From assembly GCA_003152015.1 (NCBI GenBank), contig PLZF01000063.1:4629-42855 (forward strand): 38,227 bases of DNA, written 5' to 3'. Under the pieces are notes generated by a model. It did not search any database and was not told the origin of the DNA. It was given only the letters and a program-made list of their open reading frames with translations. Below, piece after piece: positions 9,827 to 18,126 of this stretch (its first letter is position 1; each line of letters begins with the position of its first letter). This DNA comes from Acidimicrobiaceae bacterium. Its GTDB lineage: Bacteria; Actinomycetota; Acidimicrobiia; Acidimicrobiales; RAAP-2. The translations under genes and the position numbers were made by a program.

Positions 9827-11932
9827 CTACAGGTCTGAGTCGCTGAATACGATTCCGCGCCCCTCACACACCTCGCACATGGTCGAGAGCGACTCGATCA
9901 GGCCCTCGGATACCCGTTTCCGGGTCATTTCCACCAGACCCAGCTCGGAGATGTCAAAGACCTGGGTTCGGGTCTTATCCCTGGCCAGGGCGGCCCGAAG
10001 AGCGCTTGAGACCTTGTCCCGGTTCTCCCGGATCTCCATGTCGATGAAGTCGATCACGATGATCCCGCCGATATCACGAAGTCGCAGTTGGCGGGCTACT
10101 TCCTCCGCCGCCTCAAGATTGTTCCGGTACACCGTCTCCTCGAGGTTGGTGGTACCGACGTTTTTCCCCGTGTTGACATCGATCACCGTCAGCGCCTCGG
10201 TCCTGTCGATCACCAAGGAGCCGCCCGAGGGAAGGTAGACCTTCGGGCCCAATGCCTTGTGGAGCTGTTCGTAAACGTGAAACCGCTCAAATACCGGCAA
10301 CGCCTCCTCGACGGGGTCGAAATACTCGACCCGGTCAGCCAACTCAGGGTTAACTGCCCCGACGTAGTCGCGCACCTGCTCAAAGAGGGCCAGGTCGTCG
10401 ATGACCACTGCCCGGTATTCGCGGTTCAACTCCTCCCGAATCACCCTGACGGCAGTCACTGGCTCCCGGTAGAGAAGGGCGGCTCCCTGGCCTTTGGCGG
10501 CGGCGGCGGAAATGCCTTCCCACTGGGTGACCAGCCGGGCCACGTCGTTGCGCAACTCATCGGCACTGGCACCGGCGGCGGCGGTGCGGACAATGAGCCC
10601 GTGGCCCTTCGGTCGAACGGCATCGACAATCTTCCTGAGCCGCTTGCGCTCACTGTCGTCTAGGCGCTTGGAGATACCGAAGGCCGTGCTGTCGGGGACG
10701 AGAACAACGAAGCGACCCGGAATTGAGACTTCCTGGGTCAGGCGGGCACCTTTGGCTCCGATGGGATTCTTGGTGACCTGACACAAGATGGTCTGGCCGG
10801 GACGGAGCACCTCTTCAATGCGGGGCTGGGTGGCCGATGCACCTGATTCGATGTCATCTTTGTCGTAGCGAACATCTCCCCGGTAGAGGACGGCGTTCTT
10901 GGGCGTGCCGATGTCGATGAACGCCGCTTCCATGCCGGGCAGCACATTCTGTACTCGGCCCCGGTAGATATTGCCGTCGATCTGCGAGGCGTCGTCCGAC
11001 GCCCGGGACACGTAGTGCTCCACCAACGTACGTCCTTCGAGCAGGGCGATCTGAGTGGTCTCGGGCTGGACGTGGACACACATCATGTAACGACCCACCG
11101 CCTTGCCACGGCGCTCCCGTCCACCCCGCCGATTACTGGTGCTCACTTCGCCGGTGCTGCCGACAGGGGAAATGGACTCGACGATGGCCGCATTCTCGCT
11201 GCGCAGGGTTTCGTCACCGCCCGATCCACCACCACCGCTTGAACGGCCACCGCCACCGCCCGATCGGCCACTAGCACCGCTTGAACGGCCACCGCCACCG
11301 CCCGATCCACCACCACCGCTTGAACGGCCACTGCCACTGCCCGATCGATTCCGGTTTCCGGAGCCGTTCTTCGATTTCTGCGCCGGAGCCGAGGGCTTGG
11401 CGGCGGTTTCGACCGATTCTGGCCGTGCGGGCCGGGTATCACCGATCTTTGGGCGTGCCGCCGGAGTCGGAGGCATCGACGGAACCGCGCTGGGGGCAGT
11501 CGGGGTTCGGGTGGCGGTGATCGCCTCGGACATATCGAGAATTTCGGTGCCACCGGTGCCATCAGCACCATCTCCGATGTCCGCAGCTTCGGACTCGTCA
11601 TTGCCGGTCACCGATCCGGGTACGGATGCCTTGGATCGTCCACGCCCACGCGACCCGCGGCGGCGACGATTCTGCCCAGTCCTCGGCGCTGTGGAGCGCG
11701 GGCTGCCGTCCTCAGCAGCACCGTCTACTGGGGTCGGGTCTGCACCATCGGCTGGGGTCGGGTCAATGCCCCGGGGCGTATCTCCTTCTCCACCCACTAT
11801 TGCCTGTTCCGATCGGGGCATTCCGCCCCTCTTGTCCGCTTCAGCGGCGACGACGTCTCCTGTGGGCGCAGTCGAAAGCACCGGTACACTCACCGGTTTC
11901 TCGACCGGCGGCCCGGTCATTGCTTCTGACAT
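9827..11932 (-). CDS. rne: Ribonuclease E/G with long N-terminal low-complexity extension
   Basis: A 701-residue endoribonuclease of the RNase E/G family, acting in mRNA decay and rRNA processing. Residues from about 280 form the catalytic core: an S1 domain (GRVQNVLPGMEAAFIDIG), the metal-binding aspartates in LTVIDVNTGKNVG and IIVIDFIDME, and the zinc-link CEVCEGRG eight residues before the C-terminus. The first ~270 residues are disordered: Pro/Ala/Thr-rich, then a Gly/Ser/Arg stretch encoded by DNA repeats at 11222-11341. There is no C-terminal degradosome tail, so any scaffold function would lie in the N-terminal extension, as described for Streptomyces RNase ES. The ATG at 11932 follows GAAGGGAA. 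Confidence 0.95.
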   Translation of the reverse strand: MSEAMTGPPVEKPVSVPVLSTAPTGDVVAAEADKRGGMPRSEQAIVGGEGDTPRGIDPTPADGADPTPVDGAAEDGSPRSTAPRTGQNRRRRGSRGRGRSKASVPGSVTGNDESEAADIGDGADGTGGTEILDMSEAITATRTPTAPSAVPSMPPTPAARPKIGDTRPARPESVETAAKPSAPAQKSKNGSGNRNRSGSGSGRSSGGGGSGGGGGRSSGASGRSGGGGGRSSGGGGSGGDETLRSENAAIVESISPVGSTGEVSTSNRRGGRERRGKAVGRYMMCVHVQPETTQIALLEGRTLVEHYVSRASDDASQIDGNIYRGRVQNVLPGMEAAFIDIGTPKNAVLYRGDVRYDKDDIESGASATQPRIEEVLRPGQTILCQVTKNPIGAKGARLTQEVSIPGRFVVLVPDSTAFGISKRLDDSERKRLRKIVDAVRPKGHGLIVRTAAAGASADELRNDVARLVTQWEGISAAAAKGQGAALLYREPVTAVRVIREELNREYRAVVIDDLALFEQVRDYVGAVNPELADRVEYFDPVEEALPVFERFHVYEQLHKALGPKVYLPSGGSLVIDRTEALTVIDVNTGKNVGTTNLEETVYRNNLEAAEEVARQLRLRDIGGIIVIDFIDMEIRENRDKVSSALRAALARDKTRTQVFDISELGLVEMTRKRVSEGLIESLSTMCEVCEGRGIVFSDSDL
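11222..11341. repeat. 39/42-bp tandem repeat in rne
   Basis: Three consecutive units (about 11222-11260, 11261-11302 and 11303-11341), each starting CGATC and containing CCGCTTGAACGGCCAC. On the coding (minus) strand they produce the RSSGGGGSGG-type Gly/Ser/Arg segments of RNase E/G. All unit lengths are multiples of three, so copy-number change would keep the frame. Confidence 0.85.
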
Positions 11933-11953
11933 CGAATTCCCTTCTAAAACTGC

Positions 11954-12409
11954 TCACGATGCACGCTCGTAGGCGTACATGGCGCGGTCGGCCGCCGCCG
12001 GGTCTCCTCGGAAAACCAAAGGTTCCCAGCGGCTGTCATCGCGCTCGATCCATTGTTGAGTTCTGCATATCCGGTTCCGCACCGGGATCCGACTTGATTC
12101 GCTTCCACTGGAACCCTCCACGGGCGCCACGGTGATCAGACCCCGGACAAGCTCGACCGGGTGCACTGCGTACGGCTGGGTTGCCAGCTCCGCCATAAGG
12201 ACAACGTTGACTGCGGGATTGCCCTCGTCTCCGCTGCCATCGACGACTGCCCGATCTACTACCGATGGATAGCGATCGATACCTTCAGGTACTACCCCTG
12301 CAACCAGGGCCCGGGGTGAAAATGCCACGGTATGGGCCCAGACACATCCGGCCCGGAACAACTGCCGCCGCACCATTCCCAGTGTGGAGGAGCGGAAGTG
12401 AATACGCAC
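11954..12409 (-). CDS. Hypothetical protein between mrdA and rne
   Basis: A 151-residue protein that I do not recognise. It begins RIHFRSSTLGMVRRQLFRAG and contains AVNVVLMAELATQPYAVHPV and WEPLVFRGDPAAADRAMYAY; no membrane segment, signal peptide or cofactor motif is visible. I chose the GTG at 12409 because GGGAGGGG lies five bases upstream; the frame extends to an ATG at 12424 and farther to 12445 without such a site. In related genomes this position downstream of mrdA often carries rodA and radical-SAM-associated genes, but this sequence does not clearly match either. Its 3' end is 21 bp before rne, so it may share the rne transcript. Confidence 0.55.
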   Translation of the reverse strand: MRIHFRSSTLGMVRRQLFRAGCVWAHTVAFSPRALVAGVVPEGIDRYPSVVDRAVVDGSGDEGNPAVNVVLMAELATQPYAVHPVELVRGLITVAPVEGSSGSESSRIPVRNRICRTQQWIERDDSRWEPLVFRGDPAAADRAMYAYERAS

Positions 12410-12773
12410 GTCAGCCCCTCCCATGTCCGGCCGCCGCGGCGGCAAATACTTCCAACCCAGAGGTTGGAGTGGCGCCGGATGGCGCCGTGACCATCAATCG
12501 TACCGGCCCTCGTGGCCCTGGCCAAACAATGCCAGAAGTTCGAGGGCTCGACCGTTTACTCCCAGATCCGTCGGGTGATCTTCCCTGGATGGCTGAAGGC
12601 GCGTCCTCGGCAATACCCTGGACACGGCCCTACATGGAGGCTCGGCACCGACAGTTCGGGCCGGTGCGAAGGTCCTGGTCAACGCGGGCTCGGTCGGTGG
12701 CCAGGGCGTCGCCACCGCCTTGTCCAGCCTGGGGTCTCATCAGTCCCCCTGACACCGGATCGCACCTGATGCA
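12410..12773. other. 364-bp gap after mrdA with possible decayed plus-strand gene
   Basis: No intact gene is convincing here. On the plus strand a frame at about 12494-12600 reads PALVALAKQCQKFEGSTVYS and onward with high third-position GC. It seems to continue after a frameshift near 12600 as LGNTLDTALHGGSAP and VLVNAGSVGGQGVATALSSL, ending at a TGA before 12760. This could be a frameshifted remnant, though no family is recognised. Two short inverted repeats (CCAACC/GGTTGG and GGCGCC/GGCGCC) lie near 12452-12488, and a perfect 14-bp palindrome CCTGATGCATCAGG covers the mrdA stop at 12765-12778. Confidence 0.35.
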
Positions 12774-14963
12774 TCAGGTCGACGTCCCGGCCCCGGGCGC
12801 TGCGGTGGTGGTCGGGGCCGTGATCAGGGGAACCGGCGCTGTCGACTGGATCACCTGATTGCCCGGAGGAATGGCCGCCGGTCCGACCGGGTGGGCGGCC
12901 AGATAATCGAAGATTGTCCTCACCACCGGAGCCGCCGCCGCCGCGCCGTAGCCGGCCTGGTCGATGACGCACACCACCACGTACTGGGGGGTGGTGGTGA
13001 ATCCCACGAACCAAGCAGTGGGCTCCTTGCCCTGTACGGTGTCGGCGGTACCGGTCTTGCCGGCCAGATCGATGCTAGGAAACAACGATCCTTGGAACGC
13101 TCCGCTAGCCGTGCCGTTGGGTGACTGCACCACCCCTTCGAACCCGGTCAGTAACGGCTGGTAGGTGGTGGCCGGCAGGCTCACATGGCCGGTCACCTGG
13201 GGAGCGATCTTCTTGACCACCGCACCGGACGGCGAGACCACGGCGGCGGCGACCTGCGGGGCGTACCGGGTACCCTCGTTGATGAACGTCGAGTAGGCCA
13301 CCGCCTGCTCAATGGGAGTGATGGCGGTGGCGCCCTGCCCGAACGCCATCTGCACGTTGTCCCCGGTGTACCATTGGGTATTGGGAAAGGCGGCCGGAGC
13401 CTCTGCGTGGAGCTTCTGGCGCTCGGCAAGGCTGTCCACCCGCCCGACGCTCTCGTTGGGGAGATCGATGCCGGTGAGTTGGCCCAGGCTGTACTGGGCG
13501 GCTTGACTTTGAATCGGGGTCTGGCCGTAGGCGGCCGACTGGTCGAAGAACAGCGCCCCCAGGTTGTAGAAGAAGGCATCGCTCGACACCGTCAGGGCCT
13601 GAGAGATGTTGAGGATCCCGCCGCTGTCGCCGATAGCGTCGTGGAGGATGCACCCGGTGGCACCGGAGTTGGCCTTGCAGCCGGGGACGATGAAGGTGTT
13701 GGTGTCGTTGTAGGTCTCCGTGTCATTCCACAGCCCGGCGTTGAGGGCGGCGGTGGCGGTCGACAGTTTGAAAGTCGAGCCGGGGGTGTACACCCCGCCG
13801 ATAGCCCGATCGATCTGGGGCATATTGTTGGCCGGGTCCTTCAGGGCGGTGTAGGCGGCATTGGAGATGCCGCCTACCCAGATCGACGGGTTGTAGGAGG
13901 GGAACGATGATGACGCCAGCACCGCCCCGGTCCTCGGATCCATGACGATCACCGCTCCACCGGTCGCGGCTGGATAGCAACCGGTCTTGTTGTTGCAGTT
14001 CGGATCGATGTGGTTGCGCAGCGTGCCGATCTGGCTGGCCAGTGCGTTGTCCGCCATTTGTTGCAAGCCGGTGTCGATGTTGGTGACAATGTTGTCGCCC
14101 GGTGTGGCCGGGACAGACTTCAAGGTGCCCACCACGTGGCCTGTCGAGTCCACCTCGAGTTGCTGCTGGCCCGGGATCCCATGGAGGTCCGATTCGTACT
14201 GGTACTCCAGGCCCGACTGCCCGAACGGGTCGCCGGTCTGGTAGCCCAGGGAGGTGCGCGACTTGAGCTCCGCGGCGTTGATATTCCCCACGTAGCCGAG
14301 GACTTGGGAGGCCGGGTAACCGTCTTGGGCCGGTCCGGGGTATTCGAGTTGGGGGTAGTTGCGCTCGGAGATCTGCGCGGTGGCCACGCCCGGGAACTCG
14401 CCGGGATGTTCCTTGATGTAGAGGACATCGGCCACTGGGGCGTTGGCCAGGACGGGCACCGGTTTGTACAGGCTGTACCGGGTGTCGGCCACTGCCGCGT
14501 TGACTTGGGCCGACGTTTCACCGATCAACGCCGCCAGCCGGCCTACCACGTCGGGGTTCTGGGTCGCCGCGTTTCTCGACAGGGTGATCTCGGTGGTGGA
14601 CACGTTGTTCACCAACGGGTTCCCATACCGGTCGAGGATCAATCCCCGGGAGGGGGTGACTGACACGGCCCGGATCTGATTGGCGGTGACCGCGTTGACT
14701 GCGGCGGGGGCCTGCAGTACCTGAAGTGTCCATAGGCGCAGTCCCAGGACCACGAACAGCCCGAGGACGACCAGCCCGGTGATCCGGAGTCGGAGAGCGG
14801 GTCGGGACGCCGTCGAGTCGGGTGCGTCGAGTACCGCCTCCACCGAGAATCGGCTCTGGTGGAGCTTGGGCTGACGCGGGGCCTTGCGGTGGACAGGCCG
14901 CTGGCGGTCGGGTCGCATATATCGCCGGGGTCCGCCAAGAGGATGTCGGGGAGTGCGTTTCAC
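12774..14963 (-). CDS. mrdA: Penicillin-binding protein 2 (elongasome transpeptidase)
   Basis: A ~729-residue class B PBP that cross-links peptidoglycan during lateral wall growth. After a basic cytoplasmic N-terminus there is one membrane segment (LVVLGLFVVLGLRLWTLQVL, roughly residues 60-80). Then comes the dimerisation domain with RGLILDRYGNPLVNN, then the transpeptidase domain. The active-site motifs are TPGSTFKLS (SxxK), VSSDAFFYN (SxD, the usual PBP2 variant of SxN) and LAGKTGTA (KTG). The C-terminus is a Thr/Pro/Ala-rich tail. The frame opens with a TTG at 14981; I prefer the GTG at 14963, which has AGGA nine bases upstream. It follows mreD by 64 bp. No rodA follows it. Confidence 0.92.
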   Translation of the reverse strand: MKRTPRHPLGGPRRYMRPDRQRPVHRKAPRQPKLHQSRFSVEAVLDAPDSTASRPALRLRITGLVVLGLFVVLGLRLWTLQVLQAPAAVNAVTANQIRAVSVTPSRGLILDRYGNPLVNNVSTTEITLSRNAATQNPDVVGRLAALIGETSAQVNAAVADTRYSLYKPVPVLANAPVADVLYIKEHPGEFPGVATAQISERNYPQLEYPGPAQDGYPASQVLGYVGNINAAELKSRTSLGYQTGDPFGQSGLEYQYESDLHGIPGQQQLEVDSTGHVVGTLKSVPATPGDNIVTNIDTGLQQMADNALASQIGTLRNHIDPNCNNKTGCYPAATGGAVIVMDPRTGAVLASSSFPSYNPSIWVGGISNAAYTALKDPANNMPQIDRAIGGVYTPGSTFKLSTATAALNAGLWNDTETYNDTNTFIVPGCKANSGATGCILHDAIGDSGGILNISQALTVSSDAFFYNLGALFFDQSAAYGQTPIQSQAAQYSLGQLTGIDLPNESVGRVDSLAERQKLHAEAPAAFPNTQWYTGDNVQMAFGQGATAITPIEQAVAYSTFINEGTRYAPQVAAAVVSPSGAVVKKIAPQVTGHVSLPATTYQPLLTGFEGVVQSPNGTASGAFQGSLFPSIDLAGKTGTADTVQGKEPTAWFVGFTTTPQYVVVCVIDQAGYGAAAAAPVVRTIFDYLAAHPVGPAAIPPGNQVIQSTAPVPLITAPTTTAAPGAGTST

Positions 14964-15027
14964 CGGGCACCATCCTGCCAACAGAATGAGCCGAATTGGT
15001 CGCGAGCCCGGTTTTGGGCAGCCCGCC

Positions 15028-15558
15028 TCAACGGAGACTGCCGGCCATCGAGGTTGGCATCCCCTCCGTCGACACCTTCGGCAATGCCCATCCCACCATC
15101 CGGACCGCCGGCACCGCCAGCACCGCGTTGCACACCGCCACCAGCAACGCGGTGCGGGTCACACCGACGTGGAGCATCTGAGGTTGGCCCAGAATGGAAC
15201 CGAGAAGGGCGTAGAACACCTCGTACAACACGCTGGCCACCAGAGCGGCCACGGTGGGAAGCCACCACGAGGACCTGTCCAGGGCCACCGTGGCCAGTCC
15301 CACCCCGAATCCGATCAACGTGCCGATGAAGGCGGAGAGACCGAAAGGGGTGGGAAGGAGGCAGTCGGCCACCAATCCACTCCCGAAGCCCATGGTTGCC
15401 CCCCGCCCGGGTCCACCCACCAATCCGGCGGCCATCGGCAACAGCACCATGATGTCCGGATGGACCCCGCCGATGCGGATGTCGAGCATCAGGGTCTGCT
15501 GTACGACGATGAAGGCAAAGACCACCAGGGTCACCCGGGCAGTATCTCGGGCGGTCAC
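15028..15558 (-). CDS. mreD: Rod shape-determining protein MreD
   Basis: A 176-residue integral membrane protein with five to six hydrophobic segments, for example VTLVVFAFIVVQQTLML and IGTLIGFGVGLATVAL. The motif HPDIMVLLPMAAGLVGGPGR followed by GFGSGLVADCLLPTPFGLSA is typical of actinobacterial MreD. It links MreC and the cytoplasmic MreB filament to the PBP2/RodA synthase. The start is a GTG at 15558 with GGGAGG six bases upstream. It lies between mreC and mrdA on the same strand. Confidence 0.9.
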   Translation of the reverse strand: MTARDTARVTLVVFAFIVVQQTLMLDIRIGGVHPDIMVLLPMAAGLVGGPGRGATMGFGSGLVADCLLPTPFGLSAFIGTLIGFGVGLATVALDRSSWWLPTVAALVASVLYEVFYALLGSILGQPQMLHVGVTRTALLVAVCNAVLAVPAVRMVGWALPKVSTEGMPTSMAGSLR

Positions 15559-15583
15559 GGACGGCCTCCCACAGGATGTGTAC

Positions 15584-16423
15584 TCATGGTGACGCCGGGT
15601 CCCACAGGACGACCGACACGTAGCGGAGATTGGTCAGATCGGCGAGTGGTTGCAGGGTCACCGACTCCTCCGTCGCCGAGACCCCGGTTTTCGAACCGGT
15701 GACCCGGGCCACCGGAATATTGGGGGGGAAGATGGCGCCGTTCAGCCCGCTGGTAACGAACAGCTCGCCGACCGAAAGCGGGGTGTTGATCGGGACCAGG
15801 CCGGCGGAGAGTGGTTTGCCCGATCCCTCACCTGTCACCGCGGCGTAGGCGCCGGGTGTCCCATAGAGCACATCTACCAACGAGGCCCCGTCGCTGATCA
15901 GTCGGACCGTGGCGGTGTGGTGGTTGGCCTGAACCACCCGACCCACCAGTCCCCCGCTCGCCACTACCGGCATGTTGTACTGCACCCCATCGTCCCGACC
16001 CACACTGATGCCGATGGTGGCGGCGAAGTTGCTCGATTCGTAGTCGATGACCTCGGCCGGCACTGTCTGGAGGTTTCCGATGTATGGCAGGTGGAGGACG
16101 GCACTCAGCTGTTGCAAGGACTGTTCGGTCTGGGCCGATCGGGCCCGCTGTTGTTGGAGCTGGCGGATCTGTTGTTGGAGTTTTTGGTTCTGCTGGCGTA
16201 CGGCACCGTAGTGAACGGACCCGGCCAGAAAGCTCCCCATCGGCTCGACGATGTCATTGACGCCCGAGCGGATAGGGGCAAAAGAGTCAGCGGCTACCGA
16301 TTTCACCCCGGAGGTGACCCGGCCCAAACCGCCCCGGGCGTCGAGCGTAATGATGGTGATCGACGCCAACAGCAGAATCAGCAGTGTGGTGCGAGGCCGG
16401 CGGGACCGCCGCAACTTCGCCAC
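15584..16423 (-). CDS. mreC: Rod shape-determining protein MreC
   Basis: A 279-residue protein with one N-terminal membrane anchor (TTLLILLLASITIITLDA), a Gln-rich coiled coil (QQNQKLQQQIRQLQQQRA, about residues 75-95) and the two beta-barrels of the extracytoplasmic MreC domain (GRDDGVQYNMPVVASGGLVG; later GLNGAIFPPNIPVARVTG). It scaffolds the elongasome by activating PBP2. The GTG at 16423 has AAGGGAG seven bases upstream. It sits 17 bp after mreB. Confidence 0.94.
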   Translation of the reverse strand: MAKLRRSRRPRTTLLILLLASITIITLDARGGLGRVTSGVKSVAADSFAPIRSGVNDIVEPMGSFLAGSVHYGAVRQQNQKLQQQIRQLQQQRARSAQTEQSLQQLSAVLHLPYIGNLQTVPAEVIDYESSNFAATIGISVGRDDGVQYNMPVVASGGLVGRVVQANHHTATVRLISDGASLVDVLYGTPGAYAAVTGEGSGKPLSAGLVPINTPLSVGELFVTSGLNGAIFPPNIPVARVTGSKTGVSATEESVTLQPLADLTNLRYVSVVLWDPASP

Positions 16424-16440
16424 AGAAAAGCTCCCTTATT

Positions 16441-17472
16441 TCAGCGAGCAGATGACGTGATGAGAACCTGCTTCAGTGCTTCGAACTCCTCAAGGCACTG
16501 CCCGCTGCCGATGGCAACGCAGTTGAGCGGGTCTCTGGCCACCACGATCGGCATGCCCGTCTCCTGGGTCAGGCGGCTGTCCAGGCCATGCAACAACGCG
16601 CCCCCGCCTGTGAGCACGATGCCTTGTTCCATGATGTCGGCGGCGAGCTCCGGCGGTGTCCGATCGAGGGTGACCTTCACCGCGTCCACAATGGCAGCCA
16701 CCGGCTCATCGATTGCCTTGCGGATCTCCTGAGTGGAGATGACCACTGTCTTCGGAAGGCCGGAGACCAGGTCGCGGCCCCGGATCTCCGCATGGAGCTC
16801 TTCCTCGAGATCGAAGGCGGAGCCAAGGGCGATCTTGATCTCCTCGGCAGTTCGCTCGCCCAATGCCAGGCTGTACTCCTTCTTGATGAAGGACACGATG
16901 GCCTCGTCCAACTCGTCGCCGCCGATGCGGATCGACTGACTGGTCACGATGCCCCCCAGGGAGATGACCGCCACCTCGGTGGTGCCGCCACCGATGTCGA
17001 CGACCATGTTGCCGGTTGGCTCATGCACCGGCAGCCCGGCACCGATGGCCGCGGCCATCGGCTCCTCGATGATGAATGCCTTGCGGGCCCCGGCGTACTC
17101 TGCCGCTTCCATCACCGCTCGTTGCTCTACTCCGGTGATACCCGAAGGAACGCAGATGACCATGCGGGGCTTGGCAAAGCGGCGCTGGTGGACCCGGTGA
17201 ATGAAATACCGGAGCATTTTTTCGCAGATCTCGAAATCGGCGATGACCCCGTCCTTGAGCGGCCGGATGGCCTGGATGTGACTCGGGGTACGACCGATCA
17301 TTCGCTTGGCTTCGGTGCCGACCGCCAATGGTCGACCATCCTTGACGTTGACGGCGACCACCGAGGGCTCGTTCAGGACGATTCCTCGACCACGCACGTA
17401 CACCAGGGTGTTGGCGGTACCAAGGTCGACGGCCATATCTCGGCCTAACAGGGAAAAACGGTTATCGCGCAT
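16441..17472 (-). CDS. mreB: Rod shape-determining protein MreB (actin-like ATPase)
   Basis: A 343-residue bacterial actin that forms membrane-associated filaments directing wall synthesis. Phosphate 1 is [18 protein letters not shown]; phosphate 2 is [20 protein letters not shown]; the adenosine motif is [14 protein letters not shown]. The start used is the ATG at 17472 ([13 protein letters not shown]), preceded by GGAGGG; a longer frame to 17529 adds 19 residues foreign to the family. The 177 bp between this gene and ndk is the largest space in the mre block and probably holds its promoter, but I could not pick out convincing -35/-10 boxes. Confidence 0.96.
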   Translation of the reverse strand: MRDNRFSLLGRDMAVDLGTANTLVYVRGRGIVLNEPSVVAVNVKDGRPLAVGTEAKRMIGRTPSHIQAIRPLKDGVIADFEICEKMLRYFIHRVHQRRFAKPRMVICVPSGITGVEQRAVMEAAEYAGARKAFIIEEPMAAAIGAGLPVHEPTGNMVVDIGGGTTEVAVISLGGIVTSQSIRIGGDELDEAIVSFIKKEYSLALGERTAEEIKIALGSAFDLEEELHAEIRGRDLVSGLPKTVVISTQEIRKAIDEPVAAIVDAVKVTLDRTPPELAADIMEQGIVLTGGGALLHGLDSRLTQETGMPIVVARDPLNCVAIGSGQCLEEFEALKQVLITSSAR

Positions 17473-17649
17473 CAGAGATGCAACCCTCCGTGGGGGATCG
17501 GGTGGGACAGCGTGCCTGCGCGGAACCACACATGCATTCCGCTGTATTCGCAGAGCAGTCTACGCGGGATCTGTCGCCAACGCTACGGGAACCATCGCAT
17601 CGGCACAAGGACGACCTGACCCCCGGGCTCCATCGGATAAAGGACCAGG

Positions 17650-18066
17650 TCAGGAGGGCTTAATCTCGGGGAAGAAGATCTCGATCTCCCGCGCCGCCGA
17701 CTCGGTCGAATCCGAGCCGTGCACTAGGTTCTCTCCCGTCTCGAGGGCCAGATCCCCTCGGATCGTGCCCGGAGCGGCGTCCACCGGGTTGGTGGCGCCT
17801 ATCAGGGTGCGCACCACCTTGAAGGCATCCTCGGGGCCCTCGGCCACCATGATCAGGGCCGGGGACCGGGTGATGAAGGCCACCAGTTCACCGTAGAACG
17901 GCTTGCCGTCATGCTCGGCATAGTGACGACCCGCCTCCTCGGTCGTAATGAGCCGGAGCTCGGCCGCGACCAACCGGAGGCCCTTGCGCTCGATGCGCCC
18001 AATGATCTCTCCCGAGAGACCCCGTTCGACAGCATCGGGCTTGCAGATAACCAGAGTTCGTCCCAC
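17650..18066 (-). CDS. ndk: Nucleoside diphosphate kinase
   Basis: A 138-residue NDK that moves the gamma phosphate from ATP to nucleoside diphosphates through a phosphohistidine. Visible features are [14 protein letters not shown] at the N-terminus, RPALIMV-like [30 protein letters not shown] and the active-site [12 protein letters not shown]. The start is a GTG at 18066. A weak inverted repeat (CCTGACC at 17615-17621 and GGTCAGG at 17648-17654) overlaps its stop codon. It follows folC by 60 bp on the same strand. Confidence 0.97.
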   Translation of the reverse strand: MGRTLVICKPDAVERGLSGEIIGRIERKGLRLVAAELRLITTEEAGRHYAEHDGKPFYGELVAFITRSPALIMVAEGPEDAFKVVRTLIGATNPVDAAPGTIRGDLALETGENLVHGSDSTESAAREIEIFFPEIKPS

Positions 18067-18126
18067 GAGCGGGGCAGGCTAGCCGAAGGCCGACCGGGTG
18101 TCAGAACCGGATTTCTGACCCGAGCG

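Noticed and set aside
11217-11346. Regular repeats that might suggest a CRISPR-like array
   Set aside because: Units are contiguous without spacers and in frame within rne.
12265-12858. 197-residue plus-strand frame across the mrdA 3' end
   Set aside because: Part of it is antisense to mrdA and to the hypothetical gene and shows no family features; only the shorter possible remnant at 12490-12760 was kept as tentative.
17615-17654. Inverted repeat CCTGACC/GGTCAGG at the ndk stop as a terminator
   Set aside because: Seven-base arms with a 26-base loop and no U-tract; too weak to call.
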